Positions 1-8,289 of a stretch of DNA of 64,000 bases are shown piece by piece. The first letter of the stretch is position 1. Every line of letters starts with the position of its first letter. The notes beneath the pieces are model-generated. The model ran no database searches. It was not told the origin of the DNA and worked only from the letters and a program-made list of their open reading frames with translations. The position numbers and the translations under genes are program-made. The DNA comes from Cyclobacteriaceae bacterium. Lineage in GTDB: Bacteria; Bacteroidota; Bacteroidia; Cytophagales; Cyclobacteriaceae. The stretch covers positions 1 to 64,000 of the forward strand of contig JANQEU010000072.1 in NCBI GenBank assembly GCA_028278225.1. The letters run 5' to 3'.

Positions 1-330
1 GAAGACCTTGTTCTGGGGCCATTGCTCCTTGCCGAACTAACCGGAGGATTGAGCGAGCCCGGCGTTATTGTCAGAAAGGGTCCATTTATTATTACCGCAA
101 AATTATTCTTTTCAGAGAGTGACATCGATACGATCCATTGCATCGTTACCTGCGGGGATAACTGCAATTATGAAGAGAAAAAACTGGAGATGTACTACAA
201 CAGCGATCTGATACTGGACCTTGATTTCGCCAGGAAGGACAGCCTGCTGCTTGAGGAATTGCTTGACAACAATCGTCCGGAGGAGTACGGCGAGGATACC
301 GTTGTTTTTGTCATTGAAAAAGTTCCGTGA
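1..330 (+). CDS. Tandem-array lipoprotein paralogue 1, 5' end outside window
   Basis: The reading frame is open from base 1, so this is the C-terminal part of a gene that begins upstream. It aligns with the paralogue at 1019-1612 almost residue for residue: TGGLSEPGVIV, then a Cys pair in the DTIHCIVTCGDNCNYEEK stretch, and the tail SLLLEELLDNNRP..VFVIEK. It belongs to the MRAHRY subtype (C type) by this similarity. No known domain was recognised. By analogy with the complete copies it should be an N-terminally lipidated cell-envelope protein. It ends in EKVP just before a spacer that is repeated after every copy. Confidence 0.8.
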   Translation, partial: EDLVLGPLLLAELTGGLSEPGVIVRKGPFIITAKLFFSESDIDTIHCIVTCGDNCNYEEKKLEMYYNSDLILDLDFARKDSLLLEELLDNNRPEEYGEDTVVFVIEKVP

Positions 331-381
331 CTGGTTGTTTATCTCAGGACAGGCCGTTGAAGCATTAAGAATTTGCAGAAA

Positions 382-1005
382 TTGAAAGCTTTTAGATACA
401 TGATATTATTGATCTTAACGGTTGAATTCCTGCTATTGGGTTCCTGTGTTGAAAGAATCGGATCCGGGTCTGGTGATTCCCGGTTGCCGGTTGACTTTTT
501 TCTAAAATTCATTGATCCAAATACCGGAGAAGATTACTTCAGGGATAAGGAATACGATCCCAGCCACTTTATGCAACAATATATTTATGGAGATAACAGC
601 ATTTCCCAGGAATTACCAGTTCCCTTTTCCTACCAGGGTGAAGATCTTGTCCTTGGCCCGCTCCAGGCAGCTCAAATGACGGGAGGCTTAGATGAGCCAG
701 GAGTCTTGGTTTCAAATGGTCCATTTTATGCAACAATAAAATTGATCTTTTCCGAGGATGACATAGACACGATCCATTCAATCGTAACCTGCGGGGATAA
801 CTGCAATTACGAAGAGAAAACACTGGAGATGTACTACAACGGCAATTTGATACTGGATCTTGATTTTAGCGGGAAGGACAGCTTGCTGCTTGAGGAATTG
901 CTTGACAACAATCGTCCGGAGGAATACGGCGAGGATACCGTTGTTTTTGTCATTGAAAAATTCCGTGATTGGTTTTTATCTCAGGACAGTCCGTTGAAAC
1001 ATTAA
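382..1005 (+). CDS. Tandem-array lipoprotein paralogue 2 (LKAFRY subtype, B)
   Basis: About 207 residues. The TTG at 382 is chosen because it lines up with the TTG at 1664 and the ATGs at 1019 and 2297; a TTG at 373 is also possible. A hydrophobic segment ends in the lipobox LGSC, so the mature protein should be lipidated, probably in the outer membrane. After the Cys comes a Gly/Ser linker (GSGSGDSR), then a conserved body with DPNTGEDYFRDK, TGGLDEPGVLVSNGP and the two-Cys CGDNCNYEE block. Function is unknown. Compared with the other copies one A is missing in the A-run of the last codons (near 955-960), so the usual stop is skipped and about 14 extra residues (FRDWFLSQDSPLKH) are added by reading into the spacer. 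Confidence 0.82.
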   Translation: MKAFRYMILLILTVEFLLLGSCVERIGSGSGDSRLPVDFFLKFIDPNTGEDYFRDKEYDPSHFMQQYIYGDNSISQELPVPFSYQGEDLVLGPLQAAQMTGGLDEPGVLVSNGPFYATIKLIFSEDDIDTIHSIVTCGDNCNYEEKTLEMYYNGNLILDLDFSGKDSLLLEELLDNNRPEEYGEDTVVFVIEKFRDWFLSQDSPLKH

Positions 1006-1018
1006 GAATTTACTGAAA

Positions 1019-1612
1019 ATGAGGGCTCACAGGTATATAATTCATATGGTTCTGGCGTTGACTTTCGCCTCACTGGAATCCTGTATTGATAGAATGGGTT
1101 CCACACCAGGTGATTCCGAACGCCCAATCTATTTTTTTTTAAGATTTGTTGATCCAAATACCGGAGAAGATTACTTCAGGGATAAAGATTATGATCCTAA
1201 TTCCTTTATCATGGAATACTTTGAAGGAAATAAGAGCATTTCTAACAGAGGTACTATCACTTATTCATACCATGGAGAAGACCTTATTCTGGGGTCATTG
1301 CTCCTTGCCGAACTAACAGGAGGATTGAGCGAGCCCGGCGTTATTGTCAGAAAGGGTCCATTTATTATTACCGCAAAATTATTCTTTTCAGAGAATGACA
1401 TTGATACGATCCATTGTATAGTTACCTGCGGGGATAACTGCAATTATGAAGAGAAAACACTGGAGATGTATTATAATGGTAATTTGATACTGGACCTTGA
1501 TTTTTCCGGGAAGGACAGTCTGCTGCTTGAGGAATTGCTGGATAACAATCGTCCGTGGGAGTTCGAGTACGGCGAGGATACCGTTGTTTTTGTCATTGAA
1601 AAAATTCCGTGA
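1019..1612 (+). CDS. Tandem-array lipoprotein paralogue 3 (MRAHRY subtype, C)
   Basis: 197 residues from ATG 1019. Signal segment IIHMVLALTFASLESC carries a plausible lipobox before Cys-22. The body matches paralogue 2 in the DPNTGEDYFRDK block and is nearly identical to paralogue 1 over its C-terminal half. A long T-run lies near 1132-1140 inside the gene, a possible slippage site. No family was recognised. It starts only 13 bases after paralogue 2 ends, and the short distances between all copies suggest one transcript. Confidence 0.85.
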   Translation: MRAHRYIIHMVLALTFASLESCIDRMGSTPGDSERPIYFFLRFVDPNTGEDYFRDKDYDPNSFIMEYFEGNKSISNRGTITYSYHGEDLILGSLLLAELTGGLSEPGVIVRKGPFIITAKLFFSENDIDTIHCIVTCGDNCNYEEKTLEMYYNGNLILDLDFSGKDSLLLEELLDNNRPWEFEYGEDTVVFVIEKIP

Positions 1613-1663
1613 CTGGTTTTTCATCTCAGGACACGCTGTTGAAGCATTAAGAATTTACAGAAA

Positions 1664-2245
1664 TTGAAAGCTTTTAGATATCTGATTTTATTGGTCCTGT
1701 TAGCTGCTTTCCCACTAATGGATTCCTGTATTGAAAGAGGTGGATCAGGCTCGGGTGATTCCAGGCGCATAATCAATTTCTTTTTGAGCTTTGTGAACAA
1801 GGATACCGGCGAGAATTTCTTTACCAATGATAAGTACGACCCAAAATCTTTCATGCAAGAATATATTGATGGAAACCAAAGTGTTTCAAAAAAGTTCTCA
1901 ATCAATCATTCATATCATGGGAAGGATCTTATTATTGGTCCGCTTGAATTAGCGGGTTTGAATGGGGGATTGAGCGAACCTGGTGTACTTGTCAGCAAGG
2001 GTCCGTTTAACATAACTTCTAAATTGATCTTCTCCGAGAATGATGTCGATACGATCCACTCTGTTGTCACCTGTAGGGATAATTGCAATTATGAAGAAAA
2101 AACACTGGAAATGTATTACAATGGTACTTTGATACTGGACCTTGACTTCAGCGGGAAAGACAGCCTGCTGCTCGAGGAATTGCTTGACAACAACCGTTTC
2201 CCATTTGGGGATACAGTTGTTTTTGTCATTGAAAAAAATCCGTGA
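1664..2245 (+). CDS. Tandem-array lipoprotein paralogue 4 (LKAFRY subtype, B)
   Basis: 193 residues from a TTG start at 1664, in the same sequence context as the TTG of paralogue 2. The hydrophobic N-terminus ends in MDSC, an acceptable lipobox, followed by ERGGSGSGDSR. It keeps the shared body (NGGLSEPGVLVSKGP, DTIHSVVTCRDNCNYEEK, LLLEELLDNNR) but has a Gly to Arg change in the first Cys block. The most diverged of the intact copies. It is probably a cell-envelope lipoprotein of unknown function, co-transcribed with its siblings. Confidence 0.83.
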   Translation: MKAFRYLILLVLLAAFPLMDSCIERGGSGSGDSRRIINFFLSFVNKDTGENFFTNDKYDPKSFMQEYIDGNQSVSKKFSINHSYHGKDLIIGPLELAGLNGGLSEPGVLVSKGPFNITSKLIFSENDVDTIHSVVTCRDNCNYEEKTLEMYYNGTLILDLDFSGKDSLLLEELLDNNRFPFGDTVVFVIEKNP

Positions 2246-2296
2246 TTGACTTTTTATCTCTGGACACCCTGTTGAAACATTAAGGATTTACAGAAA

Positions 2297-2399
2297 ATGA
2301 GAGCTCACAAGTATATAATTCATATTGTTCTGGCTTTGACTTTCGCCTCGCTGGAATCCTGTATTGATAGAATGGGTTCCGGGTCTGGTGATTCCCGGT
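2297..2399 (+). pseudogene. Truncated fifth lipoprotein paralogue (C-type start)
   Basis: From ATG 2297 the first 34 residues match paralogue 3 (signal segment, LESC lipobox, DRMGS) and then run GSGDSR as in paralogue 2. Similarity stops abruptly at about 2399 and the frame continues into unrelated sequence with no family resemblance to its stop at 2629, running into the 3' end of the opposing permease gene. I read it as a broken copy at the edge of the array. The spacer before it is the same repeated spacer found between the intact copies. Confidence 0.75.
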
Positions 2400-2591
2400 G
2401 GAATCATCAGGAAAGAAAACCATATGCTGTCTTATGCCATCTACAGACGCTTAAAATTGTAAACCGACAATGCGTGTCTTCAACACAGCACCGTAATGAA
2501 CGTTTGGAGCTATGTCACATTTTACAGATCAGAGTCATAGTGCAGGCTTTGAGTATCTACCGATTTGGGTACGAGTTAAAGCTCATCAACC

Positions 2592-5231
2592 CTATTCATC
2601 TCTCAATGAATCCGATGGGTTGCCGGTAGCTGCCCTGAAGGTCTGGAAACTGATGGCGAAACCAACGATCAGTACAATTGCCAGTGTGGCAATCAAATAG
2701 GTCCATGGATTGATTGTAATGCGGTCAGCAAAATTCTGAAGCCAGTATTCTGTGGCAAAATAGGCAAACGGCCATGAGATCACCACTGCAATTACAATTA
2801 ACCGGACAGTTTCCCCGGAAAGCAACGTGATCAGATTAGCAACGCTTGCACCGAGTACTTTTCGTATCCCAATTTCCTTTTTGCGATTGGAGGCGGCATA
2901 TGTGATCAATCCGATCAGGCCCATGCTGGCAATCAGGATCGATAGCGTCGCAAACACCATCAGCACCCGGCCCGTTCTGGATTCCGTCCGATACAGTCGT
3001 TCATAATCCTCATCAAAAAAGAAGTATTGGAAGGGTTTATCTCCGGAGTATTGGTGCCATGTATCCTCCACGGACTGAACTGTTTTCCGGATATTCCGGC
3101 TGTTACTCATTTTGATGGTCAGATAGTCATTGACTTCAGGCGCCAGCTCCAGGGAGACGGGGGCCACCTTTTTGTGCAGGGATTCGATGTTATAGTCTTT
3201 GACGACTCCTATTACGGTCAGTGGTCGTCCCTTCTTAAATGCGGAAGTCAGGGTTTTACCGACAGCGTCTTCCCAGCCAAAGGCTTTCGCAGCGGACTCG
3301 TTGAGTACTACCGCGTTGGAGTCAGCGCTAAACTCCTTTGAGAAAAAACGACCGGAGATCAGTTTCAGGCCCATGATCTGCAGGTAATCGTAGGTCACCT
3401 GGTTGTTTAAAAATAAAAACGTTTCAGGATCATCCTTCCTGCGATATGACCTTATCTTGTAGGGCTTTCCCGGTATGGTTTCGGAATTGGCCACCGCTTG
3501 TATATCAGGATTTTTGAGCAGATCATTTTTAAAGACGTCCATAGGTGATTTCAACCAGTCAGAACGCTTCACAACCAATATTTGCTCTTTATCAAAGCCC
3601 AGGTTTTTGGTGAGCATAAAGTCGATCTGGTGGTAAATGGCCAGGGTCCCGATGATAATCACTATGGAAGCCGCAAACTGCAAGGTGACCAAAAGATTTC
3701 TAAGCCAGCCGGCTTTTGCTCCTGTTTTCAGGGCTCCTTTCAGAACGTCCACAGGCCGGAATGCTGATAAAACAAATGCAGGATAGCATCCGGCGATAAC
3801 GCCAACAATAATCGCAAAACCAATGATGGATATCCACCCGATATAGTGTGAGGTAAGACCATAAGCCAGTCCTTTTCCCATCAGATCAACGAAAGACGGT
3901 GTAAGGGACGTCACAAGGACTACAGCAATGAACATCGCGATCATCGAAACAATAACGGACTCAAAAATGAACTGAAATACCAGGTTTCTTTTGGTGGAAC
4001 CGATGACTTTCCGGACACCCACTTCCCTGGCCCTGGAGGTGGAGTGTGCGGTCGCGAGATTTACAAAATTAAAGATCGCTATGAACAGAATGATCAACCC
4101 GATTATACCATAGATCCTGATATACCGGATATTGCCTGTAGGTTCCAGTTCCCCCGTGGAAGTGGAGTACAGGTGGATGTCTTTCAGGGGGGTGAGTTTG
4201 AACCTGACGGAGTTACCGGCCCCTTCCCATTCAGCCATGGACAGACCCGTGTAAAACTCTATCTCTTTAGCCATATGGTCGTAAAAGATATCTCTCATTT
4301 TTTCCTCCAGTGCGGCTACTTCCGTGCTCTCATTCAAAATCACGTAGGTGTGCTGGCTTGTCCCTACCCACCTGTTTGAGTTCCAGGCGTCATTGGTGCT
4401 CATGGAGCCCAGCATGTCAAACTTGATGTGTGAATTGGCGGGGATGTCATCTGCAATGCCCGTGATAGTGTAGAAGATACTATCCTCATCGACGGTGATC
4501 TGCTGACCCATGGGATCATCCGTCCCGAAATACTTATTCGCATAAGACCGGGTCAAAACCATCGACCGGGGATGGACCAGGGCGGTTTTAGGATTTCCCT
4601 TCAGTAATTTGAAATCGAAAACTTCGAAAAAAGGCGCATCCGCGTATAGCACCCCTTCTTCATTGATCTTCCTACCACCTTTTCCGACCAGCAGGGGGCC
4701 GCTTTTCAATAACCGTGTGGCTTTCAGCACTTCGGGATACCTGGCTAGCAGCGTTTTGGCCATGGGAGCAGACGTGGTGGCGTCTCTATTCGGTTCGCCT
4801 CTGATGATGGCGTGATTGCTTACACGGTAAGTTTTTTTATGATTTGCATGAAACCGGTCGTAGCTCAATTCATTGATAATATAAAGCGCAATGAATGTGA
4901 AACTGGCGATGCCAATTGCCAGCCCGGAGATGTTGATCATGAAATAGCTCTTGTGCCTTAAGAGATTTCTGACGGCAGTGAAATAGAAGTTTTTGACCAT
5001 TGAAACAGGAACTTTATTTGATTGATATTTTGAGTTTACTTTTTTGATGTTTGACCAGCGACAGAACCGTAGGACATCGAAAATGTACTTCCGGTCGGCA
5101 TGCCTTTTCCCTTGGGAATCAAGCCTTTCAAAGTACAGTTCATATGCATCTCCCTGTATTTCCTCAAGGAGTTCCGGTTTACAATACCAGCGCAGAAACC
5201 TGTCAGCCCACTTTGGCGGATGGTTCATCAT
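2592..5231 (-). CDS. FtsX/MacB-type ABC transporter permease with prefix domain
   Basis: 879 residues. The first 65 or so (PPKWADRFLRWYCKPELLEEIQGDAYELY) are the 'permease prefix' segment known in Bacteroidota. Then a TM helix near 95-120, a large periplasmic MacB-like core domain (to about 370), three TM helices containing the FtsX signature (ATAHSTSRAREVGVRKVIG), a second periplasmic domain and a second FtsX unit (YAASNRKKEIGIRKVLGAS). Such proteins work with a separate ATPase in mechanotransmission or export; no ATPase gene is in the window. The ATG overlaps the stop of the PadR gene (TGATG), so the two are translationally coupled, and PadR probably controls it. Confidence 0.93.
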   Translation of the reverse strand: MMNHPPKWADRFLRWYCKPELLEEIQGDAYELYFERLDSQGKRHADRKYIFDVLRFCRWSNIKKVNSKYQSNKVPVSMVKNFYFTAVRNLLRHKSYFMINISGLAIGIASFTFIALYIINELSYDRFHANHKKTYRVSNHAIIRGEPNRDATTSAPMAKTLLARYPEVLKATRLLKSGPLLVGKGGRKINEEGVLYADAPFFEVFDFKLLKGNPKTALVHPRSMVLTRSYANKYFGTDDPMGQQITVDEDSIFYTITGIADDIPANSHIKFDMLGSMSTNDAWNSNRWVGTSQHTYVILNESTEVAALEEKMRDIFYDHMAKEIEFYTGLSMAEWEGAGNSVRFKLTPLKDIHLYSTSTGELEPTGNIRYIRIYGIIGLIILFIAIFNFVNLATAHSTSRAREVGVRKVIGSTKRNLVFQFIFESVIVSMIAMFIAVVLVTSLTPSFVDLMGKGLAYGLTSHYIGWISIIGFAIIVGVIAGCYPAFVLSAFRPVDVLKGALKTGAKAGWLRNLLVTLQFAASIVIIIGTLAIYHQIDFMLTKNLGFDKEQILVVKRSDWLKSPMDVFKNDLLKNPDIQAVANSETIPGKPYKIRSYRRKDDPETFLFLNNQVTYDYLQIMGLKLISGRFFSKEFSADSNAVVLNESAAKAFGWEDAVGKTLTSAFKKGRPLTVIGVVKDYNIESLHKKVAPVSLELAPEVNDYLTIKMSNSRNIRKTVQSVEDTWHQYSGDKPFQYFFFDEDYERLYRTESRTGRVLMVFATLSILIASMGLIGLITYAASNRKKEIGIRKVLGASVANLITLLSGETVRLIVIAVVISWPFAYFATEYWLQNFADRITINPWTYLIATLAIVLIVGFAISFQTFRAATGNPSDSLRDE

Positions 5232-5566
5232 CAGGTCAGCTTTATATTAAAATTGGGCACTTTCCTGTACAGTTGCAGCTTAAGTGTCATGATATCCTCC
5301 AATGCACTTTGTCCGAAATCAGTCAGGATGAAAAAACGCTTTCTCCTGCCTCCCCTGACATGCGTGGCTCCACCAAAATTCGATTTGACGAAACCTTTCC
5401 TTTCAAGCCGTTTCAGGCCTTCATGCACGGCGCTGATGTTTACATTCCTATGGGTTTCCTGGTTGATGTACTTCATCACTGACACACCATAAGCGTCATC
5501 CGCAAGGGATGCCACCGACAGTAAAATGAGCTCCTCGAACTCACCCAGATAATTTCGCTTGTTCAT
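5231..5566 (-). CDS. PadR-family transcriptional regulator
   Basis: 111 residues, the usual size for a short PadR protein. The winged helix spans most of it: LGEFEELILLSVASLADDAYGVSVMKYI, then the recognition region NISAVHEGLKRLERKGFVKS, and the wing GGRRKRFFILTDFGQSAL. It is the first gene of a two-gene operon with the FtsX permease, a common pairing in Bacteroidota. A 9-bp inverted repeat directly upstream (5576-5619) is a candidate autoregulatory operator. Confidence 0.92.
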   Translation of the reverse strand: MNKRNYLGEFEELILLSVASLADDAYGVSVMKYINQETHRNVNISAVHEGLKRLERKGFVKSNFGGATHVRGGRRKRFFILTDFGQSALEDIMTLKLQLYRKVPNFNIKLT

Positions 5567-5575
5567 TTTTATTTG

Positions 5576-5619
5576 TTATGCAAACGTGAAAGTAATATAT
5601 ATGTTTCATATTTGCATAA
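5576..5619 (-). promoter_or_regulatory. Inverted repeat upstream of padR, candidate operator
   Basis: TTATGCAAA at 5576-5584 and TTTGCATAA at 5611-5619 form a perfect 9-bp inverted repeat with a 26-base AT-rich spacer, ending 10 bases before the padR start codon. PadR proteins bind dyads close to their own promoters; the assignment to this PadR is inference. Confidence 0.5.
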
Positions 5620-5771
5620 GTAATATCTCATCTTCTTAAGAAGATTCCACGGCTTTCTTCCACTCATTCCTACCTTGGAAGCCTCTGAAATAGGGTTTAT
5701 GCTGTTTTTAAGAAATTTCGTTGGAGTTGTCCTATCGAACTGACGTTAAGATAAATTCAGGTACCCAAAAA

Positions 5772-6107
5772 TCACAGAATGCTGGAGACTCCGGGAATTG
5801 CATCCAGGATCACATTTTTCAATACGCCAATGGCAGCATTAATAGCTTCCTCGGCAGCCAAAATTCCTATCCCCGCGGCAGATAATATCACGGTTTCCAC
5901 TGCATTTTTTCTGATCTTAAGAATTGACTTTGCCTGTTCAACACTTAGGTCCCCGTTAGCTACTTTCTGTGTGAGAATTGCCGTCCTTTTGGCAAAATCT
6001 TCCAACTCATCATCGACCATATCCTCTATATCTTTTATGTTGTCTCCTACAACGTTTTTAATGGCTTTTAGCATATCAGCTGCCACTGCTTTAAAATCAA
6101 TTTCCAT
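5772..6107 (-). CDS. Small protein with hydrophobic Ala/Gly-rich C-terminus
   Basis: 111 residues from ATG. The N-terminal two thirds is helical and charged (MLKAIKNVVGDNIKDIEDMVDD). From about residue 70 on it is hydrophobic and rich in Ala, Gly and Ile (ILSAAGIGILAAEEAINAAIG), enough for one membrane or membrane-surface segment. No family recognised. It lies 18 bases after the lipoprotein gene at 6126-6569 and is probably in one operon with it, perhaps acting with it in the envelope. Confidence 0.65.
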   Translation of the reverse strand: MEIDFKAVAADMLKAIKNVVGDNIKDIEDMVDDELEDFAKRTAILTQKVANGDLSVEQAKSILKIRKNAVETVILSAAGIGILAAEEAINAAIGVLKNVILDAIPGVSSIL

Positions 6108-6125
6108 ATTTCGTGATGTTAATTA

Positions 6126-6569
6126 TTAATTCTCCGCTGCTCTTTTGAGGGCCATCTGGAATCTCTGAACAGCTCCTAGTTGTTCATTAAGATCGGGATA
6201 CACCTGATCAATATAATTCTTATCCACCAGATTGCTTTGATGAGCAGATCTTAGCTCCTTGATATTTGCCAAAATCTTATTTAGTGACGCCGTCATAATT
6301 TCAGATTTCGGAACACCTTTGGTCCTCTCGATCAATATCTCCAATGTCACTTCGCTCTTATCGTAAAAATCAGCCACATCATCATAGTCAGGAACTTTAT
6401 TCGACCAGGTCTTTAAATTGACTAACAAGGTCTCATGAAGTTCGGATATTTTCTTGTCGACAATCTCATCATAAGGGGCAATAAGCGTGACCTTACAGGA
6501 TACAAGGAATGTGATAATTAATATGAAGGGAATCGCCTTCTGGTATTTGGTTATACTGGGAATTTTCAT
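6126..6569 (-). CDS. Small lipoprotein of unknown function
   Basis: 147 residues. The N-terminus has a basic start, a hydrophobic segment (AIPFILIITFLVSC) and a good lipobox LVSC with Cys-25, followed by Lys. The mature part is predicted helical and charged with no recognisable domain. First gene of a probable two-gene operon with the Ala/Gly-rich protein at 5772-6107. The 285 bases upstream hold no gene that I can support. Confidence 0.72.
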   Translation of the reverse strand: MKIPSITKYQKAIPFILIITFLVSCKVTLIAPYDEIVDKKISELHETLLVNLKTWSNKVPDYDDVADFYDKSEVTLEILIERTKGVPKSEIMTASLNKILANIKELRSAHQSNLVDKNYIDQVYPDLNEQLGAVQRFQMALKRAAEN

Positions 6570-6854
6570 GAGTTGGATTTAGTCCAGGGTATCTAATTAA
6601 TTTTTTTATAATCAAGTGTGTATTGTGGTTGACTTTGTACACATAATCAATTTTAACCATCTCTGATGTAATCATCAATACCCACTTTCAGGTATTTTTC
6701 AAATGACGGAGGGATTAATTAAGGAAATATTTGCATTATAAGCGATCCGTGCACTTTTCCATCATCTTACCCTCAAAACGGTTGGCTTCTGTAGTTGGTC
6801 CGGCATGAACGGTTGCTCAGGAAATAGATTATTAATACCGGCTTCCATCCACTT

Positions 6855-7448
6855 CTACTCCTTCTTCAGCTCGAAATGAAGGGCTTCCTTTTCCGCTTCG
6901 TTCTCACCCAGAAACCTGTGAATTCTGCCCGATGCTACCAATTGCCGCGCCTCGTCCTGAAACTCCCCGAGTTTACTCATTGGTGCTTTGGGTTCCATTT
7001 GCGATATGGATATGTCAAATACTTCATATTGATCCTCTCTGCCAACATGCATCAGCCGGTTATTTGCGATCGCATTTGGTAGTTGTACCTCCAGTTCGGC
7101 CAGCATTTTGGCTTTGATCTCCGCCTCCGAAAGTCCGTCGGCAAGCCCTTCGGAATATTTGTTGATCATTGCATCTCCCTCCGGTCCGTACAGGCTTAGC
7201 GCTGCCGCCACGCCATGTCTCTGAATGTAGCCGTAAACCACATTTACCTGTTTGCTTTTACTTCTCGCGGTAGAGGTTACGGTTACTGATGTTACACCGG
7301 ATTTAAGCATGATCTCAGTAAGTATGGCTTTGGCCTCAGCACTGATTTCCTTGCCTTCTATTTCCTGACCGCAGAGCAGTGGACCTGACATCAGAAGACT
7401 CAATAGTAATAGCAGGGATCTTGTGGTACGCAATTCCGTTCTTATCAT
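6855..7448 (-). CDS. Exported protein of unknown function
   Basis: 197 residues. A signal peptide is clear (LLLLLSLLMSGPLLCGQ, cleavage probably after Gly-Gln or lipidation at the Cys). The segment VTVTSTARSKSKQVNVVYGY.QRHGVAAALSLYGPEG resembles in wording the N-terminal part of some M15/hedgehog-fold peptidase relatives, but no zinc-binding His/Asp pair is visible, so I do not assign that function. The C-terminal part is helical and acidic. It is preceded by two palindromic repeats at 7560-7642 and seems to be its own transcription unit. Confidence 0.65.
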   Translation of the reverse strand: MIRTELRTTRSLLLLLSLLMSGPLLCGQEIEGKEISAEAKAILTEIMLKSGVTSVTVTSTARSKSKQVNVVYGYIQRHGVAAALSLYGPEGDAMINKYSEGLADGLSEAEIKAKMLAELEVQLPNAIANNRLMHVGREDQYEVFDISISQMEPKAPMSKLGEFQDEARQLVASGRIHRFLGENEAEKEALHFELKKE

Positions 7449-7559
7449 TCTTTTATATTCTTAAGTTGAACCCGGATTTGTCATTAGACTTTCTATTCAA
7501 ATTAAAGCTTAAACTACTTCAAAATCAATCACTTAACATATCATTGTCTCGTCAATAAA

Positions 7560-7642
7560 GTCACCTTTCGAGGCTTCGCACCTCAAGGTGACCAAGCGGA
7601 TGGACTTGTCAGTCTGAGGAGCGAAGCATCTCGAAGACTGAC
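7560..7642. repeat. Pair of REP-like palindromes
   Basis: Hairpin one: GTCACCTT (7560-7567) pairs with AAGGTGAC (7585-7592), with an inner GAGG/CCTC. Hairpin two: GTCAGTCT (7608-7615) pairs with AGACTGAC (7635-7642), with an inner GAG/CTC around GAGCGAAGCAT. They sit after the last gene of the stator-like operon. Similar GCGAAGC-containing palindromes are dispersed in many Bacteroidota genomes. They could also end transcription of the operon, though no U-run follows. Confidence 0.6.
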
Positions 7643-7734
7643 ATTCCAAATACTCCAAATCAAAATGACAATCCGGGTTGAAAAAATATCATTGTTGCAA
7701 TATGGTTCAATAATATCGATTTTCTTATCATGGA

Positions 7735-8262
7735 CTAAGTCTCTCGTCTTATATTCTCTATCAAAGAGGATATTTCCGTAAGTAATTTCAGACATTGCTT
7801 CCTCCTGGTACCCCCTGACAGAAAGATCTTCATTTCGGGAATGGATCTGACCAGGTCTATATTCAACCGTCTTCCGCTATTGTCCGGCACTTTTCGTCCG
7901 TCTATTAAATTGCATTCAGGTCCTTCCCCATCCTTATCGCAACCAACATCAATTTTTACAGCACGAATGGTTTTCCTGATTTCAATAACATCCTGAAAAT
8001 CAATTACATAATACTTGTCATCAGTGTAAATATTGAGAGTGGTATCACTGGTTTGAACATCTGTTATGGCACGTTTGGTCTTTCCAAACAAGAAATTATC
8101 ATGCTTACGATAGGCCTTTCCATCCAGCAATAAAGTTCTGAGTTCATCAACCCCGGCTTGTAACTGAATTTTCGGTTGATCGGAAGCTTCAGTGCCCTGG
8201 GCAACCACGGAAGACAAGGACAGCACATGGAACAATAGAATAAGAATAATACTTTTTTTCAC
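7735..8262 (-). CDS. Small exported protein, last gene of stator-like operon
   Basis: 175 residues from GTG 8262 (a TTG at 8268 is also possible). The signal peptide is clear (KKSIILILLFHVLSLSSVVAQ). The mature protein has short strands (TLNIYTDDKYYVIDFQDV), two Cys in VGCDKDGEGPECNL that may form a disulphide, and a helical C-terminus with a further Cys. No family was recognised. It begins 27 bases after the end of the 2078-residue protein gene, which argues for co-transcription and a shared periplasmic or outer-surface role. Confidence 0.68.
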   Translation of the reverse strand: MKKSIILILLFHVLSLSSVVAQGTEASDQPKIQLQAGVDELRTLLLDGKAYRKHDNFLFGKTKRAITDVQTSDTTLNIYTDDKYYVIDFQDVIEIRKTIRAVKIDVGCDKDGEGPECNLIDGRKVPDNSGRRLNIDLVRSIPEMKIFLSGGTRRKQCLKLLTEISSLIENIRRET

Positions 8263-8289
8263 AGTCAAAAGCTTTTTGAATTGTAAAGA

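Larger units (their letters stand above)
1..2399 (+). repeat. Tandem array of lipoprotein genes with conserved spacer
   Basis: Five gene copies in the order C, B, C, B, broken C. The roughly 50-base spacers (around 331-381, 1006-1018, 1613-1663, 2246-2296) share the elements ATCTC.GGACA, GTTGAA.CATTAAG and ATTTACAGAAA, so the duplicated unit includes gene plus spacer. The simplest history is amplification of a B-C pair. The left limit is outside the window. Confidence 0.8.

Noticed and set aside
2400-2629. Continuation of the fifth lipoprotein frame
   Set aside because: Residues after about position 34 have no similarity to the paralogues and the frame overlaps the end of the permease gene.
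5051-5482. Plus-strand frames opposite the padR and permease genes
   Set aside because: They are antisense to well-supported genes and show no domain.
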